Under the pieces are notes generated by a model, which searched no databases, was not told the origin of the DNA, and worked only from the letters and a program-made list of their open reading frames with translations. Source: Photorhabdus thracensis (GTDB taxonomy: Bacteria; Pseudomonadota; Gammaproteobacteria; Enterobacterales; Enterobacteriaceae). Taken from it: a DNA stretch of 64,000 nt. Of the stretch, positions 1-7,385 are shown in pieces; position 1 is the first letter of the stretch; each line of letters starts with the position of its first letter. The translations under genes were made by a program, and so were the position numbers. The stretch lies in assembly GCF_001010285.1 (NCBI RefSeq), contig NZ_CP011104.1, forward strand, positions 3,410,001 to 3,474,000. Reading direction: 5' to 3'.

Positions 1-2
1 AA

Positions 3-338
3 GGTTTGAGTGAGTTTTCTCACTTGGTAATTGTGTTTGCGATGCACAAAGTCCCTGCTGAAAAAATCGTCACCGGTGCAAGGCACCCGCGGGGTCAGAC
101 GGAGCTGCCGCTAGTCGGCATCTTCGGGCAACGGGCCAAAGCGCGCCCCAATCGGCTAGGGGTGTCTTGCTGTGAACTGCTGGCCTGTGATGGGCTGACC
201 TTAACCGTCAAAGCCCTTGATGCCATTGATGGCACACCGGTGATCGACATCAAACCTTATATGCAAGCCTTTGAGCCACAAACAGAAATACGTGAGCCTG
301 CATGGATCTCGGCCATTATGGCACAGTACTATGACTAA
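3..338 (+). CDS. TrmO/TsaA-like SAM-dependent methyltransferase domain protein, 5' end outside the window
   Basis: The open frame continues off the left edge, so only the C-terminal ~112 residues are visible. The stretches FSHLVIVFAMHKV, RPNRLGVSCCELL and DGTPVIDIKPYM match the conserved blocks of the TsaA/TrmO (VirR) family, SAM-using beta-barrel proteins that N6-methylate t6A37 in some tRNAs. The arginine-proline-asparagine block is the usual signature. The usual PNPIG reads PNRLG here, so this may be a divergent, non-tRNA-acting member. It lies 48 bases upstream of a HemN-like radical SAM gene and a methyltransferase on the same strand, which suggests a shared operon and perhaps small-molecule rather than tRNA modification. 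The family call is fairly firm; the substrate is unknown. Confidence 0.72.
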   Translation, partial: GLSEFSHLVIVFAMHKVPAEKIVTGARHPRGQTELPLVGIFGQRAKARPNRLGVSCCELLACDGLTLTVKALDAIDGTPVIDIKPYMQAFEPQTEIREPAWISAIMAQYYD

Positions 339-386
339 CGAGTGATTCATGCCCTGAATCATTACTGACATTCGAGGAGCATCATC

Positions 387-1847
387 ATGACGCGCATGGC
401 CCATCCGACTGTTTTAGAAACATTGTTACATGACAATCCAGAACTCAATATTCCGGTTCACGAGTACAATATTAATGTGACCTCAAATCACGGGGATATT
501 CTCAATGATGTAGACACCTTTCAGGCCTACAAAGACTTTGATGGTGCCGGCAAAGAGACCCATCTCTACCTGCACTTGCCTTTGTGTGATTACATCTGTC
601 ACTACTGTAATTACGTCAAACGACGGATCAAAGCCAATGACAAAATGCATGAGCTGGAGATTTGGGCAGATTTGCTGATTCAGGAATCCAATTTGTATCT
701 GACGCAGGTGCCGTGGGTGCGTCAGGCGCAGATTAAGTCATTCTACATCGGCGGCGGCACTGGCGCATTATTACTCAATAATCCGGTGGCGATCACCAAA
801 CTGATGACCTATATTCGCGAGAATTATCAGTTGGCGGATGACTGTGAAATCAACATTGAAGGCAACCCGGAAAATTATCTCCCGCAGCATGTCGAACTCG
901 CCCTGTCGCTAGGATTTAACCGCTTCAGCATCGGCATTCAAAGCCTGCAAAATGAGGTGAATGACTTCACCAATCGTCGTCATACAAAAGAAGACGCCCT
1001 GAATGCCATTCACGTTTTAAAACAAACGGGGAAACCCTTCAGTACCGATATGATGTTTGGCCTGCCGCACCAAACCATCGACACGGTCACGCAAGATATC
1101 CGCACGCTGGTCGAAATTTAGGTACCGGCGATTACCATCTATCGGCTGAGAAATTCTGATCGGGAAAGTATGGGCATTGGCAACGCGTCGGTATGGAATG
1201 CAGATCGGCAGAAAGAAAAGCTCGATGCACAACACTTGCTGCCGGGTGTGATTGACACCTACAAAATGCGGGATGCGATTACCAAGATCCTTTGGGCCAA
1301 TGACTATCACCCCAGTCCATGTGGCTGGTGGAATAAAAAAGGCACCTACAAGGATAGCAATATTCCCCGTGTCTCTAAAGATAAGTGGGAAAAATACAAC
1401 ACCATGATTGCTTTAGGGCCGGGCGCGTATGGCTGGCTCTCCGGCGGCAATGACACCATCATCCAAACGCACAATCAGACCAACATCAACCTCTATATGA
1501 CCTACATGCAAAGCAACCCGACTGCGCCCCCACTCGCATTTGGCCGTGTTCTTGAAGGCAATGTCGCCATCGGGACTAAGCTCGCCTTCGCTTATAAAGC
1601 CAATCAGCCGATTCGGGTGCAGGATTATCAGACTCAGTTTGGGGTTCACATTCTTAAAGAAGCGCCTTACAAGCAAGTCTTTGATACCTTGATTCAGAAG
1701 GATCTCATCACCCTATCCGAGGACCAGTCTTATCTTTTACCGACATGGAAAGGCGAAGAGCTCCACGAAGAAGTCATGTATGTCTATTTCCATCAGATGA
1801 TTGGCGGTGCGGATCAGATTCTGTGTCGGCGGGTTTCCAGTGCATAA
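387..1847 (+). pseudogene. HemN-like (class C type) radical SAM protein interrupted by an in-frame amber codon
   Basis: A good Shine-Dalgarno (CGAGGAG) precedes the ATG at 387. The frame runs 244 codons, meets TAG at 1119-1121, and continues in the same frame to 1847, so the intact protein would be about 486 residues. The first part has the radical SAM cluster motif C67-X3-C71-X2-C74 (LPLCDYICHYCNY), the GGGTG SAM-binding glycines and a TIM-barrel pattern. The second part resembles the HemN C-terminal region, with GPGAYGWLSG. HemN-like proteins include coproporphyrinogen dehydrogenase and class C radical SAM methyltransferases or cyclopropanases. The pairing with a class I methyltransferase just downstream resembles the CC-1065 cyclopropanation pair (inference). 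One CAG-to-TAG or GAG-to-TAG change explains the break. It may be a recent pseudogene, a sequencing error or a readthrough gene. Confidence 0.78.
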
Positions 1848-1853
1848 GGGCGA

Positions 1854-2660
1854 ATGACCATGGTCAGCAAATCCGTGACTCAGGCGGCCCCGACATCGCC
1901 CAACGAGGCCGCGTTTAAGGATTTTTTCTCTGAGCAGGCCGCGGTGTATCAGCAGTTTCGCCCGCAGTATCCGGCTGCCCTATTCGAATATTTACGGTCA
2001 TGGGTGACAGGCGATCCTCCTGTTTGGGATTGCGCGACAGGCAACGGACAGGCCGCTCAAGGCCTTGCCACCTGCTTTTCGACGGTTATCGCCACCGATG
2101 CCAGCGCGGCACAAATCAATCTTGCTAAAGCCTGCGCAGGGGTGATTTATCAGGTCTGCCCGGCTGAGCACCCGCCATTTCGTGATCAGTCCATCGGTTT
2201 AATCACGGTTGCAGAAGCCATGCACTGGTTTGACCTGCTCCGCTTCTATGCAGAAGTGGCTCGGGTACTCCAACCCGGTGGGGTGCTGGCCTGTTGGAGT
2301 TATGGTCACTGCCATGTGTCTGATACCATGGACGCTGTGATTCATACGTATCGACAGACCACGTTGCAAGACTATTGGCCCACCGAAGCCAAACAAGCGG
2401 ACGTCACCCACTACCCACTGCCTTCAGGATTTGAAGCCATACCATCCCCCACCTTTTATATGCAGGCGGAATGGAGATTCGAGCAATTAATGGGCTACTT
2501 ATACAGTTGGTCCGCCACCCGGCGGTATCAACTGGCTCGGCATCACAATCCGCTTGATGCTGTTGAACAAGCTTTGCTACCGCTGTGGGGAGATGCGCAT
2601 CAATCCCGGATGATTCAATGGCCGATGCAGCTTCGCATCAGTAAAAAGCCTGTCCACTAA
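1854..2660 (+). CDS. class I SAM-dependent methyltransferase
   Basis: This 268-residue Rossmann-fold methyltransferase has motif I (VWDCATGNGQAAQGL) near residues 57-71, an acidic motif II ending in ATDAS, and the post-motif region TVAEAMHWFDLLRFYAEVARVLQPGG typical of the Methyltransf_11 group. It starts 6 bases after the radical SAM stop, so the two genes are almost certainly co-transcribed and probably translationally coupled. ATG at 1854 and ATG at 1860 are both possible starts; the AAGGG upstream suits the second slightly better. Its partner may supply or process a SAM-derived carbon, as HemN-like/methyltransferase pairs do in cyclopropane formation, but it could equally be an independent O- or N-methyltransferase. 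The substrate cannot be read from sequence. Confidence 0.75.
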   Translation: MTMVSKSVTQAAPTSPNEAAFKDFFSEQAAVYQQFRPQYPAALFEYLRSWVTGDPPVWDCATGNGQAAQGLATCFSTVIATDASAAQINLAKACAGVIYQVCPAEHPPFRDQSIGLITVAEAMHWFDLLRFYAEVARVLQPGGVLACWSYGHCHVSDTMDAVIHTYRQTTLQDYWPTEAKQADVTHYPLPSGFEAIPSPTFYMQAEWRFEQLMGYLYSWSATRRYQLARHHNPLDAVEQALLPLWGDAHQSRMIQWPMQLRISKKPVH

Positions 2661-3240
2661 TTTGCTTAATTTAGACGCTGGATCTGGTTTGGTGCGCGGT
2701 GACGTTTCTCGATCAATATCGAACGCGCCCCACATGCTTTTGGAAAGAGCCAAAAGCATGGAAAAAGTCTTCTTTCACACGCTCGCCAGAACCGGATTTT
2801 CAAGTACATCCCTGTACTCAAAATCCTCAATCCCGACTCCTGCGGGTTTTTTCTTCATTTGAATGGGTGCTCTTTTTTTGAAGAAATCAAAAGATGGACT
2901 GGTAGATGATTTGAACTCGGAGTGAGGGAAAAAATTCAAGGAAGAATTTTTAGATTTCTCAACTCAGGAGGAGCTTAGAAAACGCTCCCGTTTTGCTATG
3001 ATGATGTTGAATAAAAAAGAGTTTTTCGCCTGTCTTTGAGCCCTCAAAAACAGGCTGGGATGCACACGATGCAGTTAAAGGGAGCGGTGAAGGTTGGCGC
3101 GTAACATACCTGACCCGATTCAAATGGATACATCCCAAAAGAGTCAATGTAGCGAGTTCAATGTAATCAAAAGAAGCGATAAAGGTGAGCACGCAACATA
3201 CCGAAAGCAGACTCAAAAATAGACATAGAACGATTCATCC
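2661..3240. other. intergenic region with hairpins and a degenerate direct repeat; no gene supported
   Basis: The stretch after the methyltransferase holds an 11-bp inverted repeat at 2733-2743/2750-2760 (CATGCTTTTGG and its complement), then a terminator-like hairpin near 2832. A degenerate direct repeat follows at about 3078-3106 and 3174-3202, sharing the core ...CGAACATACC-like sequence. Short open frames here have no Shine-Dalgarno support and low-complexity translations that run into the terminator. Confidence 0.5.
2832..2854 (+). terminator. probable intrinsic terminator after the accessory operon
   Basis: CCCG and CGGG flank a seven-base loop (2832-2846) and are followed at once by six T residues and a T-rich tail. 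It faces away from the methyltransferase gene and would end the radical SAM/methyltransferase transcript. The stem is short, so strength is uncertain. Confidence 0.55.
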
Positions 3241-4461
3241 TCACATATTCTCATAAAAGGCTTGCGCTAAATCCGCCACAATATCCTGCACATCTTCCAG
3301 CCCCACAGACATTCTGACCAAAGATTGGTGAATCCCATACGCCTGTAAGGCCTCTTCCGGGTAAGCCGAATGCGTCATCGAGGCCGGATGCTGAATCAGC
3401 GTTTCAACATCCCCAAGGCTCACAGCCCGCTTCACCAACTGAAGTCGATCGAGAAACGCCTGCGTTGCAGCCTGATCTCCTCGGTATTCAAACGAGATCA
3501 ACCCGCCATAGAGATCCAGCAACTGGGTTGCCAGCGCGTATTGGGGATGAGTGGCTAATCCGGGATAGTACACCTGTTTGACCATGGGATGATCCTCGAG
3601 AAAGTGGGCGACCGCCAGCGCATTGAGACTATGCCGTTGCATTCGAATGCCTAGTGTTTTCAACCCACGCAACACAAGAAAAGCCGACAAAGGCGACAGT
3701 GTGGCACCCGTCAAACATCGCAAGCCATGCATCCGAACCGTTTTCATCGTCTCTTCACGGCCCAGCACCACCCCGCCAAGGACATCCCCATGGCCGCCGA
3801 TGTATTTGGTCAGGCTATGAATCACCATATCTGCGCCGTGCTCAATCGGCCTGAGCATCATGGGCGAGGCTAAGGTGCTATCGACTACCATTTGCGCATG
3901 GTAAGGTTGGAGAAGAGATGCCACCGCCTGAATGTCAATGAGTTCCAGTAAAGGATTGGAGGGACATTCAAAAAACACCAGTACTGTCTTGTCAGACAGC
4001 ACCTCCCTGAGCTGTTGAAGATCAGTCATGTCAATCAAAATCACCTGCACACCAAATTTCGGTAATTCCTGAGTCAGCAAATTATAACTGTTGCCATACA
4101 TCTTATTGTGCGCAATCACAACATCCCCGGACTGAAGTAAACTCCAGACAACGCTGCTGAGCGCCGCCATCCCAGATGCGAACGTCACTCCGGCTTCTGC
4201 GCCTTCCAGATCAGCCAGTCTGGATTCTAATAACGATTGGGTTGGATTATGGACCCGGCCATACACATAGCGCTGTTTTTCACCCGCAAACACCATGGCG
4301 GCCTCTTCACAGGTCTCAAAGGTATAAGAGGCGTTCACATACAGTGGCGGGGAAATCGCCTGATATGGGTCTTCAAATTGTTCTGAAGCACTATGAATGG
4401 CCCGCGTTTCCAGTTGCATCGTTCTGTTTGTATTCTTTTGAGAGATATCGCTTTGAGACAT
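3241..4461 (-). CDS. PLP-dependent Cys/Met metabolism enzyme, methionine gamma-lyase / O-acetylhomoserine sulfhydrylase-like
   Basis: The 406-residue product has the Cys/Met-metabolism PLP enzyme architecture: the YGR phosphate-binding tyrosine and arginine (Y67, R69), SGMAA (S97), and the PLP-lysine motif SLTKYIGGHGD (K219). Family members cleave or exchange the gamma-substituent of methionine, cystathionine or acylhomoserine. The block KFGVQVILIDMTD resembles methionine gamma-lyases. However, the cysteine typical of true methionine gamma-lyases (YGCTF) is replaced by asparagine (YGNSY), so the exact reaction is open. I chose the ATG at 4461 because GGCGG lies seven bases upstream; an upstream in-frame ATG at 4494 would add 11 residues without a better ribosome site. 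The gene stands alone and points toward the radical SAM block. Confidence 0.82.
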   Translation of the reverse strand: MSQSDISQKNTNRTMQLETRAIHSASEQFEDPYQAISPPLYVNASYTFETCEEAAMVFAGEKQRYVYGRVHNPTQSLLESRLADLEGAEAGVTFASGMAALSSVVWSLLQSGDVVIAHNKMYGNSYNLLTQELPKFGVQVILIDMTDLQQLREVLSDKTVLVFFECPSNPLLELIDIQAVASLLQPYHAQMVVDSTLASPMMLRPIEHGADMVIHSLTKYIGGHGDVLGGVVLGREETMKTVRMHGLRCLTGATLSPLSAFLVLRGLKTLGIRMQRHSLNALAVAHFLEDHPMVKQVYYPGLATHPQYALATQLLDLYGGLISFEYRGDQAATQAFLDRLQLVKRAVSLGDVETLIQHPASMTHSAYPEEALQAYGIHQSLVRMSVGLEDVQDIVADLAQAFYENM

Positions 4462-4673
4462 ATTGCATCCGCCATTGAATTCATATTCTTTCAAAGTATA
4501 GCAGTGAACCCTTTTGCAGGTGCTGTAATACTCTGTAATAGTTTTTGTTCCGGCTGAAAAATAGACTCTCCCAATATTTCAATCAAACGCAAGAACTTAG
4601 GCCAGTTAGCCAGCATGCCAATCAGGGGCATCAATCAAGAGACTGGGTGACACAAACAGAATAAGGAACAGCA

Positions 4674-4841
4674 ATGGAGATGGATTTATCAGGTGTGTGG
4701 TGTTGTGACGACGGGTTGACCTATCAGTTCAGACAACATCAGGATGGCAGTGTGTTTATTTGCGGGAGCGACACAACATGCACACATGTCGGCGTCGGAA
4801 AAGTCATCGATCAGTGCCTACCATCTGTAAACCTCTCATAA
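4674..4841 (+). CDS. small cysteine-containing protein, 55 residues, unknown function
   Basis: An ATG at 4674 follows a clear AAGGAA ribosome site seven bases upstream and opens a 55-codon frame. The product begins MEMDLSGVWCCDDGLTYQFR and has four cysteines (two adjacent). The G-x-W-x-C-D-D-G-x-x-Y pattern resembles the first strands of small beta-barrel, lipocalin-like hypothetical proteins. There is no signal peptide or membrane segment. The coding call rests on the ribosome site and composition only. I do not recognise a family and give no function. Confidence 0.5.
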   Translation: MEMDLSGVWCCDDGLTYQFRQHQDGSVFICGSDTTCTHVGVGKVIDQCLPSVNLS

Positions 4842-4989
4842 AATAGGGAGGATTACAATGTATAACAACTAATCACGTACAATTTCCTCTGTTTTGCAGA
4901 AAGACAGTTTGGGTTCAGATTTAAAAAGCACTATCAGACTATTTTCCGCAGTATTTTGTGATATTTAACGCACATTAAGGAGATGAAAA

Positions 4990-5487
4990 ATGTCTAATCA
5001 AACTGTGAATGAACAACATCCGCAATATGCGGTGGTAGAAGGGGAAAAACGTGCTATACGCACGATTAAACTATTTATTTCTCTGGGTTTTATCGCAGAG
5101 GCTGGATTTCTTTTAATGAGTTTTATTTTATTTCCCGACAATGGCCTGCTGGTATGGCGTTTGGTATGGGCTCTTGGTTTATGCGGTATCGGCATGGGGG
5201 CCGCCGTTGGGGGATTGACCTATCTGCTTTCAGCCCGTTTTATGCCTGGAAGCGCTGGAGCTTATATCATGACCGCAGTGAGTAGCGCTCTGTTTTTCAG
5301 TGTTTGCCAGACACTTTGCTGGGGGCTGGATCACAACGTGGGGCTGAACTATTGGGGCTCAATAGAAATGCCGTTGTTGTTCCTTATTAAGGGATACACT
5401 GCTGCACTCATTGCTGGCATTTTAGGCAGTTTTCTTCTTAACTCGATAAAAGGTGCAAGATTCCTTGACTGTCTAAAGGTGTTTTAG
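4990..5487 (+). CDS. small polytopic membrane protein, unknown function
   Basis: The 165-residue protein is preceded by AAGGAG at the right distance. After a polar N-terminus of about 23 residues it has four hydrophobic spans, near 26-48, 55-80, 88-112 and 128-152, so it is an inner-membrane protein. I see no catalytic motif. The downstream gene begins within its stop codon (TAGTG), so the two are translationally coupled and probably form a complex. The pair is not recognised; a two-subunit transporter or sensor is conceivable but unsupported. Confidence 0.7.
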   Translation: MSNQTVNEQHPQYAVVEGEKRAIRTIKLFISLGFIAEAGFLLMSFILFPDNGLLVWRLVWALGLCGIGMGAAVGGLTYLLSARFMPGSAGAYIMTAVSSALFFSVCQTLCWGLDHNVGLNYWGSIEMPLLFLIKGYTAALIAGILGSFLLNSIKGARFLDCLKVF

Positions 5488-5864
5488 TGAATAAAGAATC
5501 GAGTTTGCCCAACAGCTTCGCTATTTCCGTATCTCTGGCTGTGCTGGCTGCATGCCTGAATCTTATATTGTGGCGTGCCGATATTCTGGAAATGGCGCAC
5601 AACACTGCGCTGAAAGGGTTAATGGCTGTCTGGTATATATTGGGCTGGGGTTTTGCTCCAGGTTGCCTGACCGCGCTCACCATCAATTCAATCAGAACAA
5701 GATTATCTCAGATGGTGGGGGCGGTGGTCGCCATGCTGATAAGTTTTCTGCTGGTTACGGGGATTTGCGGCCTGGTTTATGCTTACCTGACAAATTCCGC
5801 TTTCATGCAGATTGCTATGGGTGGCGAGGCTCATCATCATTCCCCGGTAAGCCCTGTCTCTTGA
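5487..5864 (+). pseudogene. second small membrane protein, 3' end replaced by IS end
   Basis: GTG at 5487 overlaps the previous stop by one base. The 125-residue frame has three hydrophobic spans (about 10-30, 42-64 and 74-106) and then a histidine-rich tail. The last codons and the TGA at 5862-5864 lie inside the left end of the insertion sequence that starts at 5854, so the original C-terminus has been lost or replaced. How much is missing is unknown, because the sequence beyond the element (purL 3' flank) is unrelated. The product may still be functional if only a short tail was removed. It is coupled to the 165-residue membrane protein upstream. Confidence 0.6.
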
Positions 5865-5872
5865 TCATATTT
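5854..5872 (+). repeat. left terminal inverted repeat of the IS50-like element
   Basis: CTGTCTCTTGATCATATTT matches the Tn5/IS50 inside-end consensus (CTGTCTCTTGATCAGATCT) at most positions. It includes a GATC site, which in IS50 makes the inside end Dam-sensitive. Confidence 0.75.
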
Positions 5873-7248
5873 CATAGATCAAGAGACTTGGACAGTAAAT
5901 AACCTTCAAGGATGGTTTGTAACATGAACCATCCTTGCCACAGCCTTTCCCATCCCACTCGGCCATTTCGTTTTGAGTCATACCAACCCGCTAGTTTTCC
6001 CAAATTAATATAGGCCCAGTAAACACTTGGCGCTGTCTTAGGGACCTTTTTCTTTTCTTGCTTTACCCACAATAACTTCCACGCTAGCGGGCTTAATAGC
6101 GTTTCACAACTCTGTTTTTCCGCCTCTGATCTATTGAGACCCACATAGCGCAACTGATGAACACGCACGGCGATAAACGCCAGGATCACCACCATTTTTT
6201 CCAGATTTGCTTTACGTTGCATCCGCAGCGCTTCTACCTGTGTCCCGCCACTTTTCCACGCTTTGTGAAACTCTTCAATGAGCCAGCGTTTTTCATAGTA
6301 GTCCAGAATACGGTGGGCATCTTCTTTACCTTTTACCGGCTCCGATGTCAGAATGTGCCAGCTCAGCTCCTTGTCGTTATTCGTTTCCTGACAACTCACA
6401 TAATACAGCGGTATCGGCTCCCCTCGTTTATTGGCCGGCATTTTGAGCGTGACAGGGGCGTAACGGACGTCGCAGAGAGCTTCACGCGCCTTACGCCCAC
6501 CTCGTTGTTTAACCTGAACGGTTCTTTTATCTGCGGGCTGCAAAGATTCACTGAACAGATAAAGTTTATCTGAGCTTTGTTCAATGCAACGGCTTTGCAT
6601 TGAACGCACAATAAAACGCTGCTGATGCGTGATTTTATAGGTCCGATAGTCAATAATGTCTGCCTCGCGATCACAAACTGAAATGACCTTATTCATATCA
6701 CTGCCAAGACGAGTTTCTGTTGCCTGAGAGGCGCGTTCCCACTTATAACTTTCCTTGTCTTTATACGGCCGGGAAGCCCGTTGCGCTTTCTTGCCATAAT
6801 GACTCAGCTCTCTCGTCCAGCGCGTTTGTTCAATCAGGCCAATGACCTGTTCTTCTCTGGGGGCAAAAAGCAAAACGGAATGGGCATGCAGGCCGGTGGC
6901 ACTTTTTCGTGATGAGGTATAGCCCATTTCATCCCGAACCGTCTGATGAGTGAACTCCAGTGAGGTTGTATCTTCCAATGCCAGCAAACAGTCATAGGAC
7001 TTAGCTTGTTCAGCCGTTGCTGCAAATCCGGCCTCTGCAATGGCCGTTGCGTCAATGGCCCGGTTACGCGTAAATCGATAAGCGGCTTCAATATCCGCAG
7101 GTGTTTTGAGTGATTGCACAATAGATTGCCCGATATGGTTGGCTAAAGAGGCGGTGAATTTGATAAGACGCTGGGTTCGTCGGCTATCGCCCAAATTTGC
7201 GCGAGAAAAAGTCTCATAAGCCCATTGTTCTGCGTGAGTTTGGAACAT
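5872..7248 (-). CDS. IS50/Tn5-like DDE transposase, apparently intact
   Basis: The 458-residue protein aligns along its length with Tn5 transposase. It has LGDSRRTQRL at the N-terminus, the first catalytic aspartate in LALEDTTSLE, the second in ISVCDREADI, and the catalytic glutamate in the Y-E-K-R-W-L-I-E-E-F-H-K-A-W block, a YREK-type signature. The C-terminal SKRNGRVGWERLWQGW matches the Tn5 dimerisation region. The ATG at 7248 gives the Tn5-like N-terminus (MFQTHAEQWAYETFS); an in-frame ATG 42 bases upstream is less likely. In IS50 a second internal start gives an inhibitor; I cannot tell whether that occurs here. All catalytic residues are present, so the element may be active. Confidence 0.92.
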   Translation of the reverse strand: MFQTHAEQWAYETFSRANLGDSRRTQRLIKFTASLANHIGQSIVQSLKTPADIEAAYRFTRNRAIDATAIAEAGFAATAEQAKSYDCLLALEDTTSLEFTHQTVRDEMGYTSSRKSATGLHAHSVLLFAPREEQVIGLIEQTRWTRELSHYGKKAQRASRPYKDKESYKWERASQATETRLGSDMNKVISVCDREADIIDYRTYKITHQQRFIVRSMQSRCIEQSSDKLYLFSESLQPADKRTVQVKQRGGRKAREALCDVRYAPVTLKMPANKRGEPIPLYYVSCQETNNDKELSWHILTSEPVKGKEDAHRILDYYEKRWLIEEFHKAWKSGGTQVEALRMQRKANLEKMVVILAFIAVRVHQLRYVGLNRSEAEKQSCETLLSPLAWKLLWVKQEKKKVPKTAPSVYWAYINLGKLAGWYDSKRNGRVGWERLWQGWFMLQTILEGYLLSKSLDL

Positions 7249-7334
7249 TTTACCGTACCTCAATGAAATAGTTATTACTAAGATCAGCAAAATAGAAAAA
7301 GATTCAAAAAAATCCCCCGATTTTTTATCAGGGG

Positions 7335-7353
7335 ATTTGTGTATGAAAGACAG
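7335..7353 (-). repeat. right terminal inverted repeat of the IS50-like element
   Basis: Read inward on the minus strand it is CTGTCTTTCATACACAAAT. It shares the first six bases with the left end and the TACACAA core with the IS50 outside end, which normally carries a DnaA-type site. It has no GATC. Confidence 0.72.
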
Positions 7354-7385
7354 GTCCTTCAGAGGGTGTCAATTACACAGCAATA

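Larger units (their letters stand above)
5854..7353 (-). mobile_element. IS4-family, IS50/Tn5-like insertion sequence, 1500 bp
   Basis: The element is bounded by imperfect ~19-bp terminal repeats. The left end CTGTCTCTTGATCATATTT closely resembles the Tn5 inside end, and the right end, read inward, CTGTCTTTCATACACAAAT resembles the Tn5 outside end. A single intact transposase lies between them on the minus strand. An 11-bp perfect hairpin (5856-5866/5877-5887) sits at the left end over the transposase stop. An 8-bp hairpin (7310-7317/7331-7338) lies upstream of the transposase start and could limit expression from read-in transcripts. The nine bases flanking each side (CGGTAAGCC and GTCCTTCAG) do not match, so there is no target duplication. 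Confidence 0.85.

Noticed and set aside
2662-2862. 66-codon frame after the methyltransferase
   Set aside because: It has no ribosome site, translates a hairpin and terminator, and ends in a low-complexity PTPAGFFFI-type tail, so it is non-coding.
4858-4872. AGGAGG followed by ATG and a four-codon frame (MYNN)
   Set aside because: It is too short to support as a gene, and no leader function is visible for the membrane-protein pair downstream.
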